NCBI GenBank assembly: GCA_947500555.1
Contig: CANMSE010000004.1
Location: 248,001 to 312,000 of the forward strand
Origin: an uncultured Fulvivirga sp.
Lineage (GTDB): Bacteria; Bacteroidota; Bacteroidia; Cytophagales; Cyclobacteriaceae
Length of the DNA: 64,000 nt
Direction: 5' to 3'
Below are positions 15,350 through 24,239 of this stretch, piece after piece. The notes beneath the pieces were generated by a model. It made no database searches and was not told the DNA's origin. It was given only the letters and a program-made list of their open reading frames with translations. Within the stretch, counting starts at the first letter, position 1, and the number at the start of each line of letters is the position of its first letter. The position numbers and the translations under genes were made by a program.

Positions 15350-17143
15350 ATGAAAATAGATCAACAATTAGCCGAAGCGATTAGTGATGCATTTAAGGCA
15401 AAATTTGAAACGGAACTTGTATCCACAGAAATACAACTTCAACCTACAAGAAAAGAATTTGAAGGGTCACACACCTTCGTATGCTTTCCTTATGCTCGTA
15501 TTTCGAAGAAAAGTCCTGAAGAGACTGCAAAGTCTGTTGGAGAATACCTAAAAGAAAACAGTGACCTAGTTTCCGACTACAATGTGGTCAAAGGGTTTTT
15601 AAACATAGTACTTACAGATAAAAGTTGGATTGGTGTATTCAAAGGTATCTGGAGTGACGATAATTTTGGTTTTCAGCCTAAGAATGGAAAAGAAGTGATG
15701 GTGGAATATTCATCACCAAATACCAATAAACCATTGCACCTTGGACATTTGAGAAACAACTTCCTCGGTTGGTCAGTTGCTGAAATTTTAAAGGCTGATG
15801 GATATGAAGTTCACAAAGTGCAAATCATCAATGATCGTGGTATACACATATGTAAGTCAATGGTTGCCTGGAAGCTTTTCGGAAATGGAGCAACTCCTGA
15901 ATCTTCCGGAAAAAAAGGTGATAAGCTGGTAGGAGATTATTACGTCAAATTCGACCAAGAATACAAGAAGGAAATAAAAGAGCTTGTAGATAATGGCACG
16001 TCTCAGGAGGAGGCAGAAAAAGAGGCTCCAATATTTAAAAAAGCTCAAGAGCTGTTATTAAAATGGGAAAGCAAAAACCCAGAAGTCTATGATTTATGGG
16101 AAACCATGAATGGCTGGGTATATGAAGGTTTCTCCACAACATATGCTCAAATGGGTGTTGATTTCGATAAGCTTTATTACGAATCCAATACTTATCTATT
16201 AGGGAAAGATCAGGCTCTGGAAGGAGTGGCGAAAGGCTTTTTCTTCCAAAAAGAAGATGGTTCCGTCTGGGTTGACTTGAAAGAGGATGGATTAGACGAG
16301 AAACTGCTTTTGAGAGCTGATGGAACGTCCGTCTACATGACTCAAGATATCGGTACCGCTATTCTTCGTTTTAAAGACTACCCTAAAATTACTCGTCAAA
16401 TTTATACAGTGGGTAATGAGCAGGAGTATCACTTTAAAGTGTTGTTTCTCATCCTTCAAAAGCTAGGATACAACTGGGCTAAAGAATGCTATCATTTGTC
16501 CTATGGGATGGTTGATTTACCAAGTGGTAAAATGAAATCTCGTGAGGGAACAGTTGTGGATGCCGATGATTTGATGCAGGAAATGATTAAGACTGCTGAA
16601 GAACATACTGCTGAACTAGGCAAGGTTGATGATTTTACTACTGAGCAAGCCGCAGAACTTTACAAAACACTTGGTTTAGGGGCATTAAAATACTTTCTGC
16701 TGAAGGTAGATCCGAGAAAACGAATGCTATTTGATCCGCAAGAATCCATTCAGTTTCATGGCAATACTGCTCCTTTTATTCAATATACCCATGCAAGAAT
16801 ATGCGCAATACTGAGAAAGGCAAAACAACTGGATCTGGTAGCTGATGATGCAACTTTTGAGTCAGTAAACGAACTTCATGGGGCCGAGCAAAGTGTCATT
16901 TATTTACTGAGTCAATACCCAGGCAAGGTGAAAGAAGCGGCAGACAATTACTCACCTGACACGATTGCTCAATATGTGTATGATCTTGCAAAGGAGTATA
17001 ATCGCTTCTATCAGGAGATATCAATATTCAATGAGGATGACGAGAATATACTGAGATATAGAGTGGCTTTCTCTTCAGTAGTGGCTGATACTATTAAAAA
17101 AGGAATGGGCTTGTTAGGAATCAATGTGCCAGATAGGATGTAA
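15350..17143 (+). CDS. argS: Arginyl-tRNA synthetase
   Basis: A 597-residue class I aminoacyl-tRNA synthetase. The N-terminal Add-1-type domain is followed by the HIGH-like motif HLGHLRNNFLG (about residues 130-140), VEYSSPNTNKPLHLGH directly before it, the KMSKS-equivalent region SGKMKSREGTVVDADD, and an all-helical anticodon-binding C-terminus with the IQYTHARICAILRKA segment typical of ArgS. It charges tRNA-Arg. Length is normal. It follows the toxin gene by only seven bases, but probably has its own promoter given its essential role; no clear element is visible. Confidence 0.97.
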   Translation: MKIDQQLAEAISDAFKAKFETELVSTEIQLQPTRKEFEGSHTFVCFPYARISKKSPEETAKSVGEYLKENSDLVSDYNVVKGFLNIVLTDKSWIGVFKGIWSDDNFGFQPKNGKEVMVEYSSPNTNKPLHLGHLRNNFLGWSVAEILKADGYEVHKVQIINDRGIHICKSMVAWKLFGNGATPESSGKKGDKLVGDYYVKFDQEYKKEIKELVDNGTSQEEAEKEAPIFKKAQELLLKWESKNPEVYDLWETMNGWVYEGFSTTYAQMGVDFDKLYYESNTYLLGKDQALEGVAKGFFFQKEDGSVWVDLKEDGLDEKLLLRADGTSVYMTQDIGTAILRFKDYPKITRQIYTVGNEQEYHFKVLFLILQKLGYNWAKECYHLSYGMVDLPSGKMKSREGTVVDADDLMQEMIKTAEEHTAELGKVDDFTTEQAAELYKTLGLGALKYFLLKVDPRKRMLFDPQESIQFHGNTAPFIQYTHARICAILRKAKQLDLVADDATFESVNELHGAEQSVIYLLSQYPGKVKEAADNYSPDTIAQYVYDLAKEYNRFYQEISIFNEDDENILRYRVAFSSVVADTIKKGMGLLGINVPDRM

Positions 17144-17177
17144 AAAAATAGCCACTAACTAAAAGTTAGCGGCTATT
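17142..17177 (-). terminator. Terminator for the minus-strand four-helix-bundle gene
   Basis: AATAGCCACTAACT (17147-17160) pairs with AGTTAGCGGCTATT (17164-17177) over 13 of 14 positions with a three-base loop. On the minus strand it is followed by seven T residues (17142-17148), so it is a rho-independent terminator for the gene at 17200. The same stem directly follows argS and could also slow transcription from that side. Confidence 0.75.
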
Positions 17178-17199
17178 GAGTATATAACTAGTTTACTGC

Positions 17200-17643
17200 T
17201 TAGTTAATCCTGTTTAAAATATCATCAATCTTCGCAATGTTATTGGTGATTGACTCTCTATGTTTCTGCAATACTTTCTTAGTAGATGGTGATAAAGACT
17301 CATTTTTCAGTACGTCTTCGTAATCTTCCATAGCCTTCTTTTCACCTCTCTTGCACTCTTCTAAAATGGCTATATTATCATTTGGTACTACAGTGGATTT
17401 AATATCCATCCATACTCTGTGCGCATCGCCTAATAGTGTTGTACCTTTTTCAATATCACCATTTTCTTTCTTGATCTCTTCTTTTAACTCGTGACCAAAA
17501 TCGTAACGTTGTGCGGCATGTACTTCTAAGTAATCTTTAATTAAAATATTATCTACATTGGTCATAGCTTCTTTGAAACCTTTTTCCGCGTCATAGTTTC
17601 TCGCTATTAAATGATTTAACTTATCGTTTATTTCGTTATTCAT
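17200..17643 (-). CDS. PA2169-family four-helix-bundle protein (DUF2383)
   Basis: A 147-residue helical protein, MNNEINDKLNHLIARNYDAE onward, with the pattern of the DUF2383/PA2169 family: a ferritin-like four-helix bundle with conserved EVHAAQRYDFGHEL and ECKRGEKKAMEDYEDVL. These cytoplasmic proteins are often stress-induced in Bacteroidota; their biochemical role is not established. The ATG at 17643 is preferred over a TTG 21 bases upstream because it gives the usual family N-terminus. A strong terminator follows. Confidence 0.85.
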   Translation of the reverse strand: MNNEINDKLNHLIARNYDAEKGFKEAMTNVDNILIKDYLEVHAAQRYDFGHELKEEIKKENGDIEKGTTLLGDAHRVWMDIKSTVVPNDNIAILEECKRGEKKAMEDYEDVLKNESLSPSTKKVLQKHRESITNNIAKIDDILNRIN

Positions 17644-17901
17644 AATTTTTGTTTTTAATCCCAATCGTTAGCGCTGTGTTCGCTATGGACTGGTGATATA
17701 TTTCACATCTTTTACACATTAATCCACTAAAGTTATGCCATCAGAGGAATGGACGCTTTTTTAAGATTATTAGAGCGTTTTCTGGATAATCATGTGAAAA
17801 TTATTCTACAGGTATTACACATGTTTGTATAAAATGAGTGTTTACAAAACAGGTACGTTCTTATCTAATCAAAATAGAGAGTCACTTTTCTAAGTAAACT
17901 G

Positions 17902-18237
17902 TCATCGCAAATAAGAAAATGGGATTTTGATCACCCCAATGCCTTTGGACTTTGTTCTTAAAGTAATCGCAGGTACTCCAGAATCATTGTTTGCATAGTC
18001 ATAATTCGAGAGTTTAGGAAGTTCTTTTAATTTAAAAGCTGTTTTTAAATTGGATGGATAGAAGTTCAAGTGTCTCTCTAAAACCGAAACACCTGATAAA
18101 TCCACTGATTTTAGTTTGTTCAGAGAAAGACTTGTAGTGGCTTGTAACTCTCTACCCCTTGGGAGATTACTATTTACTTGTCCATATCCAATATAGGCAC
18201 TAAGAAAAAAAAGAAATGTTACTGTTAGCCTTTTCAT
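17902..18237 (-). CDS. Secreted hypothetical protein
   Basis: A 111-residue protein with a clear signal peptide (RLTVTFLFFLSAYIGYGQ) and a short mature part of no recognised family. It follows the next secreted protein (18250-18609) by 12 bases, so they form a two-gene operon. Both mature parts are small and rich in Ser, Asn and Leu, suggesting periplasmic or surface proteins, but no function can be assigned. Confidence 0.75.
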   Translation of the reverse strand: MKRLTVTFLFFLSAYIGYGQVNSNLPRGRELQATTSLSLNKLKSVDLSGVSVLERHLNFYPSNLKTAFKLKELPKLSNYDYANNDSGVPAITLRTKSKGIGVIKIPFSYLR

Positions 18238-18249
18238 TTGAATCAGTTG

Positions 18250-18609
18250 TTACTTATTCAACTTGATACTCATTGATGAACTGCGCAATTGTCCTTTAAT
18301 ATCAAATTGATAATTGGTTTTTACAGGTATATTGTAAAAATCAAAAGTAGTTTGTTGTGATTGGCCTATCCATGCATCGCGACTGGGATTGGTCATGTTA
18401 TCCATGCTTACAACGTTATTTCTGGGACTAAAGGTTAATGACTGCAATTGCACATTGTAGCTCGCTGATGAAAAATCCGGTAGTTCCTTGGCATAATTGA
18501 CAAGCGCCATCGGTTTCTCCTTTTTTAGAAAGTCAGCATTAATTTGACTAAAACATAGTCCGACAGCCATTGGTATAAAAAGTATGAGCAATAACAGTTT
18601 CTTTTTCAT
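18250..18609 (-). CDS. Secreted hypothetical protein
   Basis: A 119-residue protein with signal peptide KKKLLLLILFIPMAVGLCFS and a mature part that contains SFSPRNNVVSMDNMTNPSRD and ends in a beta-rich GQLRSSSMSIKLNK. No family is recognised. It is the first gene of a pair with the secreted protein at 17902-18237 and is divergent from menA. A cysteine lies near the signal-peptide end (LCFSQ) but the context is not a convincing lipobox. Confidence 0.75.
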   Translation of the reverse strand: MKKKLLLLILFIPMAVGLCFSQINADFLKKEKPMALVNYAKELPDFSSASYNVQLQSLTFSPRNNVVSMDNMTNPSRDAWIGQSQQTTFDFYNIPVKTNYQFDIKGQLRSSSMSIKLNK

Positions 18610-18669
18610 AGCGTTGTAAGTTTGTCATTGATTCTATGTTGAATATAAATAGTTATAACCGCAATTACA

Positions 18670-19563
18670 ATGAAAAAATGGTTAGCGGCATTTAGACTCA
18701 GAACATTGCCCCTTGCGTTGTCAAGTATTGGTATGGGAAGTTTTTTAGCAGCGGCTAATAATACTTTCGATTGGAGAATATTTGCTCTTTGTGCTCTTAC
18801 TACTATTTTTCTTCAGGTACTTTCCAATTTGGCTAATGATTATGGTGATTCTGTGAACGGTGCTGATCATGCTGACCGCTCGGGACCAAGTCGAATGGTT
18901 CAGTCCGGTGCTATCAGTTTATCTCAAATGAAGAAAGCCATAATCCTTTTTGTTGTTTTTTCATTGATAAGTGGTATTTCGTTACTCTACTTTTCTTTCG
19001 GGCTAAACTGGCAGATGTTCTTATTTTTCTTTGTCATTGGAGTTGGAGCTATCATTGCCGCTATCGCCTATACTGCCGGGAAGAAACCTTATGGATATGT
19101 GGGGTTAGGAGATCTTTCTGTATTCATTTTTTTTGGCCTTGTAGGTGTGATTGGATCTTACTTTTTATATGCTAAGGCTGTTCATTGGAGCCTTTTACTT
19201 CCATCAATAAGTTGCGGACTGTTCTCAGTTGCAGTCTTAAATATTAATAATATTCGTGATATAGAGTCAGATAAAATAGCCGGAAAGCATTCAGTTCCAG
19301 TGCGTATCGGACGACCTGCTGCAACCACTTACCATACTATTCTTATCGCGACCGGTGTGATATCAGCTATGGTCTATAGCTTACTAAATTTTGAGTCATA
19401 TCTACAATTCCTTTTTGTTTTGATGCTACCATTATTTGGTGTGAACATTAAAGCCGTTAGAACAAAAATGACGGCATCAGAAATTGATCCGTATCTCAAA
19501 CAAATGGCTTTATCTACACTTTTGTTTGTGTTAGCCTTTGGCTTAGGCCAATTATTGAAATGA
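18670..19563 (+). CDS. menA: 1,4-dihydroxy-2-naphthoate polyprenyltransferase
   Basis: A 297-residue UbiA-family membrane prenyltransferase with about eight hydrophobic helices. The first Asp-rich motif is NLANDYGDSVNGADHADRSG (about residues 53-72) and the second is NNIRDIESDKIAGKHS, with GPSRMVQSGAIS after the first, typical of MenA. It attaches the polyprenyl chain to DHNA in menaquinone synthesis. menB is found 13 kb away at 32165-33010, so the pathway genes are dispersed here. Confidence 0.93.
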   Translation: MKKWLAAFRLRTLPLALSSIGMGSFLAAANNTFDWRIFALCALTTIFLQVLSNLANDYGDSVNGADHADRSGPSRMVQSGAISLSQMKKAIILFVVFSLISGISLLYFSFGLNWQMFLFFFVIGVGAIIAAIAYTAGKKPYGYVGLGDLSVFIFFGLVGVIGSYFLYAKAVHWSLLLPSISCGLFSVAVLNINNIRDIESDKIAGKHSVPVRIGRPAATTYHTILIATGVISAMVYSLLNFESYLQFLFVLMLPLFGVNIKAVRTKMTASEIDPYLKQMALSTLLFVLAFGLGQLLK

Positions 19564-19652
19564 TTGACCTAAGTCAGAATAACCTCTGATTTGTAACAGC
19601 GTATCTTCGATAGTAATTACCATACTTTGTGATGTAACAAAAATATTTGATC

Positions 19653-20495
19653 ATGAAAACGATACTTGTTCCTACTGACTTTTCTGAATTAGCAAAAAAC
19701 GCTACTGACTTGGCTGCCGGTTTGGCACAAAAAATTGGTGCCGAAATTGTTCTACTCCATGTTGTTGAAGATTCTTCAGTTTCTTCTGTACAATATACTG
19801 GCGAACTTGCTATGCCCAACATAGAAGACAGATTGTTTATATACAAGTTGATCGAGAAAGCAAAAAGCGAATTTAACGGAGTAAGAGAGAAGTATCAAAA
19901 TCTTACTGTCAAAGAAGAGATAAGAGTTGGTAACCCTTACTATAGTGTGCAAGATATGGTTGGAGAGTATGACATTGACCTAATTGTTATGGGAACAACC
20001 GGAGCCAGCGGAGCGAAGGAATTTTTTGTAGGCTCTAATGCGGAGAAAGTTGTAAGGCACTCAAAGTGCCCTGTACTAACTGTTCATGGTGAGGCTGACA
20101 TTGATGAGTTTAAAACAATAGCTTTTGCTACCGGGTTGAAAGATTCTCAAGGTCAACATATTCAAATTGTCAAAACCATTGAGCAATATTTTGATATAAA
20201 AACTCATATAGTACGTGTGAATACACCGAATAACTTCCAGACAGATATAGATTCTGTTAGAGAGCTTAATGAGTATGCGGAAGAGAGTGGTTTGAAAAAT
20301 TACGAAATACGTATATATAATGATATTACCGAAGAAGAAGGTATTATGCATTTTGCTCATGAGATAGATGCAGACTTAATAGTCATGGCCACTCATGGGC
20401 GTAAAGGGCTAGCTCATCTTATTGCAGGAAGTATTGCAGAGGAAGTGGTGAATCATTCTAAAAGACCAGTTTTAACCTTCTCTATGAAGCATTAG
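19653..20495 (+). CDS. Tandem universal stress protein (two UspA domains)
   Basis: About 280 residues comprising two UspA domains. Domain 1 begins KTILVPTDFSELAKNATDLA and has the ATP-type motif GTTGASGAKEFFVGSNAEKV; domain 2 covers roughly residues 150-280 and ends with MATHGRKGLAHLIAGSIAEE and a final beta strand. Proteins of this type bind ATP or related nucleotides and accumulate under stress. The ATG at 19653 is preferred to a TTG six bases upstream. A strong terminator follows at 20517. Confidence 0.93.
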   Translation: MKTILVPTDFSELAKNATDLAAGLAQKIGAEIVLLHVVEDSSVSSVQYTGELAMPNIEDRLFIYKLIEKAKSEFNGVREKYQNLTVKEEIRVGNPYYSVQDMVGEYDIDLIVMGTTGASGAKEFFVGSNAEKVVRHSKCPVLTVHGEADIDEFKTIAFATGLKDSQGQHIQIVKTIEQYFDIKTHIVRVNTPNNFQTDIDSVRELNEYAEESGLKNYEIRIYNDITEEEGIMHFAHEIDADLIVMATHGRKGLAHLIAGSIAEEVVNHSKRPVLTFSMKH

Positions 20496-20516
20496 CCCAA
20501 ATGAAAATTCATTTTG

Positions 20517-20553
20517 ATCGGCCAATTTGTATAAATTGGCCGATTTTATTTTA
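20517..20553 (+). terminator. Rho-independent terminator after the universal stress protein
   Basis: A perfect 12-bp stem ATCGGCCAATTT / AAATTGGCCGAT with a four-base loop (GTAT), followed by TTTATTTTA. It closes the universal stress protein transcript. Confidence 0.85.
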
Positions 20554-20603
20554 GTTGTTTTCATACCATTTATTCCATATTTTGCTCATTCTAAATCAAT
20601 CAG

Positions 20604-21341
20604 ATGAGACAGAATTTAAAAGGTAGAAACTACGGTATGAACCCTGACTTCAGAAATAGGGGGGAAGAGCAAACTCGTATCGAAACATTTAGTGACGCAG
20701 TATTTGCCTTGGCCGTGACTTTACTGGTGCTATCGAATACAGTGCCTGAAACATTCGCTCAACTAATTGATTCATTCGCTAATATTATTCCATTCGGTAT
20801 TTGCATCACACTCTTGATGATTATATGGTATCAGCATTATATATTTTTTATTCGATACGGTTTTAAAGATATATACATTGTAGCAATCAATGCGGTATTA
20901 CTGTTTTTGCTACTCATCTATGTGTACCCACTCAAATTTTTGTTTACCATATTATACAATTTGAATGTAGCCTGGATAACCCAGGACAGGGAACTCTTCG
21001 ACAATCTATTTCAGGTCGTGATCCCCGCAGAACAAGCCCCTACACTAATGATTATTTATGGACTTGGAGCTGCAGCCGTTTTCCTTGTTATTTCATGGAT
21101 GTATTTGCTGGCTTACAGGCGTAGAAAGGAAATTGAACTTGATGAAGTTGAAATTTTTCATACAAAAACCAGCATATACGATAATTTGATATCGGCAGGA
21201 ATACCACTTATTTCCGTGGTGATAGCAGCATTTGGAGGATTCTTCTGGGCTGGTATGGCATATTGGCTTTTTGGCGTAGCCATGCCACTTTTTCATACAT
21301 TGAGAGAGAGAAGGAAAAAGAAGCTTTTTTCCAAAGCATAG
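20604..21341 (+). CDS. TMEM175-family (DUF1211) potassium-channel-like protein
   Basis: A 245-residue membrane protein with the TMEM175 signature RIETFSDAVFALAVTLLVL at the first helix, in which the F-S-D residues line the pore. About five to six membrane helices are visible. Bacterial TMEM175 proteins are single-repeat, potassium-selective channels that assemble as tetramers. The start could be ATG 20604 or the internal ATG twelve codons later (MNPDFRNRG). It is followed closely by yjbQ, probably in the same transcript. Confidence 0.87.
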   Translation: MRQNLKGRNYGMNPDFRNRGEEQTRIETFSDAVFALAVTLLVLSNTVPETFAQLIDSFANIIPFGICITLLMIIWYQHYIFFIRYGFKDIYIVAINAVLLFLLLIYVYPLKFLFTILYNLNVAWITQDRELFDNLFQVVIPAEQAPTLMIIYGLGAAAVFLVISWMYLLAYRRRKEIELDEVEIFHTKTSIYDNLISAGIPLISVVIAAFGGFFWAGMAYWLFGVAMPLFHTLRERRKKKLFSKA

Positions 21342-21352
21342 GAGTTTTTGAA

Positions 21353-21766
21353 ATGATTAGACAAATAGAAATCCAGCTTCACCCTTATTCAAGAGGTTTT
21401 CATCTTATTACTTCCGAGGTAGTTAGTAAAGTTGACTTCACTGATGTGGAACATGGATTACTTCATGTTTTTATCAAACATACTTCAGCGAGCCTTACCA
21501 TTAATGAAAATGCAGATCCTACGGTAAGAGCTGATTTTGAACAGCACTTCAATAAGTACATCCCCGAAAAAGCGTCTTATTATAAACACACTTTCGAAGG
21601 TGCTGATGATATGCCTGCTCACCTTAAGGCAAGTACACTTGGAAATTCGGTTTCAATTCCAATTACCAACGGAAAATTAAACCTTGGTACTTGGCAGGGA
21701 ATTTATCTGGGAGAGCACAGAGTTAATGGTGGGAGTAGAAGTTTGGTGATTACAGTGTATTATTAG
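21353..21766 (+). CDS. yjbQ: YjbQ/UPF0047-family protein
   Basis: A 137-residue protein of the YjbQ family, recognised by FIKHTSASLTINENADPTVR and the C-terminal GTWQGIYLGEH and GGSRSLVITVYY. Conserved His residues suggest a metal site. Family members have been linked to a weak thiamine-phosphate-synthase-like activity, but the physiological role is unsettled. The ATG at 21353 with GGAG ten bases before it is the start; a longer frame running into the channel gene is ignored. It begins 12 bases after the channel gene. Confidence 0.9.
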   Translation: MIRQIEIQLHPYSRGFHLITSEVVSKVDFTDVEHGLLHVFIKHTSASLTINENADPTVRADFEQHFNKYIPEKASYYKHTFEGADDMPAHLKASTLGNSVSIPITNGKLNLGTWQGIYLGEHRVNGGSRSLVITVYY

Positions 21767-21785
21767 AAAAAACGTTGGTAAATAG

Positions 21786-22601
21786 GTGAATTTTCAACTC
21801 TTAAAAACCCCTTTTCCGAAACCTAAAAAATCAAGAAAAAAACTTATTTGGATAGTTATTGTTGGATTGGGATGTAGCCTTTTCATTTTACTTTATAACC
21901 CATTTAAGATAGCTGGTCAGGCCGGAGAGTTATACTTTAAAGCACTTATTTTTAGCTTAGGTGTACTCTTTTCAGCCTCCGTTCTATTTATGGAGTGGGT
22001 ATTTCCAAAAGCATTCCCGAAATTATTTGAAAATTGGAATATTGGTAAAGCGCTAACCTGGTATACATTTGTAATGCTTTTTACTGGAACGATCATATTT
22101 CTGTATAAGAGTTTTCTTGGTGGGTTTAGTGAATTCAGCTTTTTAGACTTTCTCTATGTTTTTGGTAGAGTCATCGTCATTAGTTTTACAGTGGCAGTGG
22201 CTGTGGTAGGTATTTCTCGACTGTTCAATCAGAAGAGAATTTCCACCCTTATTTCTGGAGAAGATTTTCAAATTCAAACGGCAGACGGAAAGTCTATTGC
22301 TATTAATCTAAAAGATATTCTCTACGTCACCAGTGATGACAATTATGTAGATATTCATTATCTCGATAATGAATCCAGAACAAAGTTAATTCTAAGATCA
22401 AGCTTAAAAAACATTGAAGCTCAGATAGTGAATCCGATCTCTCCGATATTTAGGTGTCACCGACAATTTCTTATTAATGCAGGCCAATTTAGAATAGAGA
22501 AAGCAAGTTCGAGAAGTATTACTCTTGTGCTAAAAAAACACTCAGACAAGATCCCTGTCTCCTCTAAATTTGTAGATACCATCAAGCGAGTTGTTCACTA
22601 G
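21786..22601 (+). CDS. Membrane-anchored LytTR DNA-binding regulator
   Basis: A 271-residue protein starting with GTG at 21786. Residues 20-150 contain about four membrane helices (LIWIVIVGLGCSLFILLY and others); the C-terminal 100 residues are a LytTR DNA-binding domain with DILYVTSDDNYVDIHYLDN, HRQFLINAGQF and VPVS-type end (KIPVSSKFVDTIKRVVH). Such membrane-LytTR proteins act as one-component regulators in Bacteroidota, sensing a membrane or small-molecule cue. It may control the secreted proteins encoded next, which is inference from position. Confidence 0.88.
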   Translation: MNFQLLKTPFPKPKKSRKKLIWIVIVGLGCSLFILLYNPFKIAGQAGELYFKALIFSLGVLFSASVLFMEWVFPKAFPKLFENWNIGKALTWYTFVMLFTGTIIFLYKSFLGGFSEFSFLDFLYVFGRVIVISFTVAVAVVGISRLFNQKRISTLISGEDFQIQTADGKSIAINLKDILYVTSDDNYVDIHYLDNESRTKLILRSSLKNIEAQIVNPISPIFRCHRQFLINAGQFRIEKASSRSITLVLKKHSDKIPVSSKFVDTIKRVVH

Positions 22602-22723
22602 CCCCAAATACCTGCTTACTCTCCACAAAACCGCTTAAAAGTAAATCCTGAAGTATTACCCACAAGTTATTTGAAAAACCGAGAAGGACTCGGTGAAATA
22701 TCACAATACATAAAATTTAGATT

Positions 22724-23512
22724 ATGCAATTCAAATTAACATTGTTGGCTGTAGCTATGATGATCAATTCTATGATTAAAGCTCAAAACAATTCAAACCT
22801 ACATAAGGAAGTATCAAACATCATCTCATCCTATGTAGATGATTTTAAGAAAGATCGCTTTGCATCAGAGCCGATGTACTTTGGAATAGAAGTTCCGGAT
22901 ATCGGTACATGGACGGTAGATGTAACTGGAAAAAAATATGATAATTGGGAGGTGAAAATCTCTGAAGGTAAGCCTTCACAGCCCACATTTATTTACAAAA
23001 TAGGTTTAGAAACTCTTAAAGCTATTTATTCAGGTAAACTCAATGCTTTAACAGCTCAAGGTAAAGCATTTGTGGGAGACTTTACACCTATGAGTGTAGA
23101 AGAAATGAGCGGCTATGAACCGTCATTTGTAGAGCAAGATAAAATCAATCCTTTTTCTTTTCACTTCTGGACTAAGGGCTTTCCAGAAACCATTCCTTTT
23201 CGAGAAGGTATGACTCGGGTAGCTCACGGCTCCAATTTTGTAGTTTTCTATTATGAAAAAGGCCTTCGGGCGGCTTGGTATCGGATTCTTCCAGGAGAGC
23301 GTGTACGAGATGATGCCAGGGAGCAAGCGGCTCCGTTTCCTATGATGGCAGTTACCATTAAGGGATCTGCAGAAGGTGAAGTGAATGGTGAAAGAGTGAG
23401 TATTTCAGAAGGTAATACGGTTTTTTTACCCGCTAACGTCAATCATAAATGGTGGAATGAGAAGGATGAACCGGTAGAGATCATACTTATCATGTTTGGC
23501 GAAGGTGCATAA
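22724..23512 (+). CDS. Secreted SCP2-like + cupin fusion protein
   Basis: A 262-residue protein with a signal peptide ending about residue 20 (MIKAQ). Residues 25-115 resemble an SCP2 sterol-carrier-like domain (TWTVDVTGKKYDNWEVKI, then LKAIYSGKLNALTAQGKAFVGD). Residues 160-262 form a cupin barrel (PFPMMAVTIKGSAEGEVNGE, NTVFLPANVNHKWWN). The order SCP2 then cupin in one exported polypeptide is unusual. A lipid- or small-molecule-binding role in the periplasm is plausible; an enzyme activity cannot be claimed, since the usual cupin metal ligands are only partly visible. Confidence 0.78.
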   Translation: MQFKLTLLAVAMMINSMIKAQNNSNLHKEVSNIISSYVDDFKKDRFASEPMYFGIEVPDIGTWTVDVTGKKYDNWEVKISEGKPSQPTFIYKIGLETLKAIYSGKLNALTAQGKAFVGDFTPMSVEEMSGYEPSFVEQDKINPFSFHFWTKGFPETIPFREGMTRVAHGSNFVVFYYEKGLRAAWYRILPGERVRDDAREQAAPFPMMAVTIKGSAEGEVNGERVSISEGNTVFLPANVNHKWWNEKDEPVEIILIMFGEGA

Positions 23513-23572
23513 ATGTTTTGCACCGCACCAATATCATTTATTAAATAATTTCTAAACTCAAATATCAATATA

Positions 23573-24184
23573 ATGACTAAAAATATATTTGCGGCAATGG
23601 CTGTTTTGGCAACTAGTTTCGGATTAAATGCACAATCAACAGAGTACCAAAAACAAGCTGAATCTTATTACAATAATGAAGACAGAGCATCAGAGATTTC
23701 TAAACAATTCACTAAGTTTTGGAATAAAATGTTTAATCAAGACTATGCCAACTTCTCAGAACCAGTGTTGGTAGAATGGGAGTATAATAATGGATGGTAT
23801 CATGGTAGAAATGGAAGAGGTTATCGTGATGGAATAGGTGTGTACTACTTTTCTGAAAACAAAGCACGTTACTTTGGCGGGTGGAAACGTGATAACTTTC
23901 ATGGTTTTGGTGTCTATATGAAGGAAAAATCCATCTATATTGGAATGTATGATGATGATAAGCAGAATGGCCTGGCTATCAAAATGTGGCCATCTTACAG
24001 TCCACTAGATGCAAACGGATTTGCTGGAATTGTCAAGTACTTCGGAGAATATAAAGACAACAAATGGCATGGATATGGGATTGTCTATTTGAAGGATGGT
24101 ACTTACAAATCTGGGATTTGGATAGAAAGTACTTTAAGCAAAGAATTACCCAAAATAGACGTGGTCGAGAAGTTAGGCTTTTGA
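23573..24184 (+). CDS. Secreted MORN-repeat protein
   Basis: A 203-residue protein with a signal peptide (KNIFAAMAVLATSFGLNAQ) and several MORN repeats: WYHGRNGRGYRDGIGVYYF, YFGGWKRDNFHGFGVYM, YIGMYDDDKQNGLAIKMW and YFGEYKDNKWHGYGIVYLKD. MORN repeats form extended beta sheets often involved in protein or membrane contacts. It follows the SCP2-cupin gene by about 60 bases on the same strand and may share its promoter. No catalytic domain is attached, so a structural or binding role is inferred. Confidence 0.85.
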   Translation: MTKNIFAAMAVLATSFGLNAQSTEYQKQAESYYNNEDRASEISKQFTKFWNKMFNQDYANFSEPVLVEWEYNNGWYHGRNGRGYRDGIGVYYFSENKARYFGGWKRDNFHGFGVYMKEKSIYIGMYDDDKQNGLAIKMWPSYSPLDANGFAGIVKYFGEYKDNKWHGYGIVYLKDGTYKSGIWIESTLSKELPKIDVVEKLGF

Positions 24185-24239
24185 AGCCATTCTAATTTGT
24201 CCATACTTGAAGTTGAGTGTCAATTAGTACTATTCACAT

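Noticed and set aside
22678..22694. Small hairpin ACCGAG-AAGGA-CTCGGT before the SCP2-cupin gene
   Set aside because: Only six base pairs and no T run; too weak for a terminator and not repeated elsewhere in the window.
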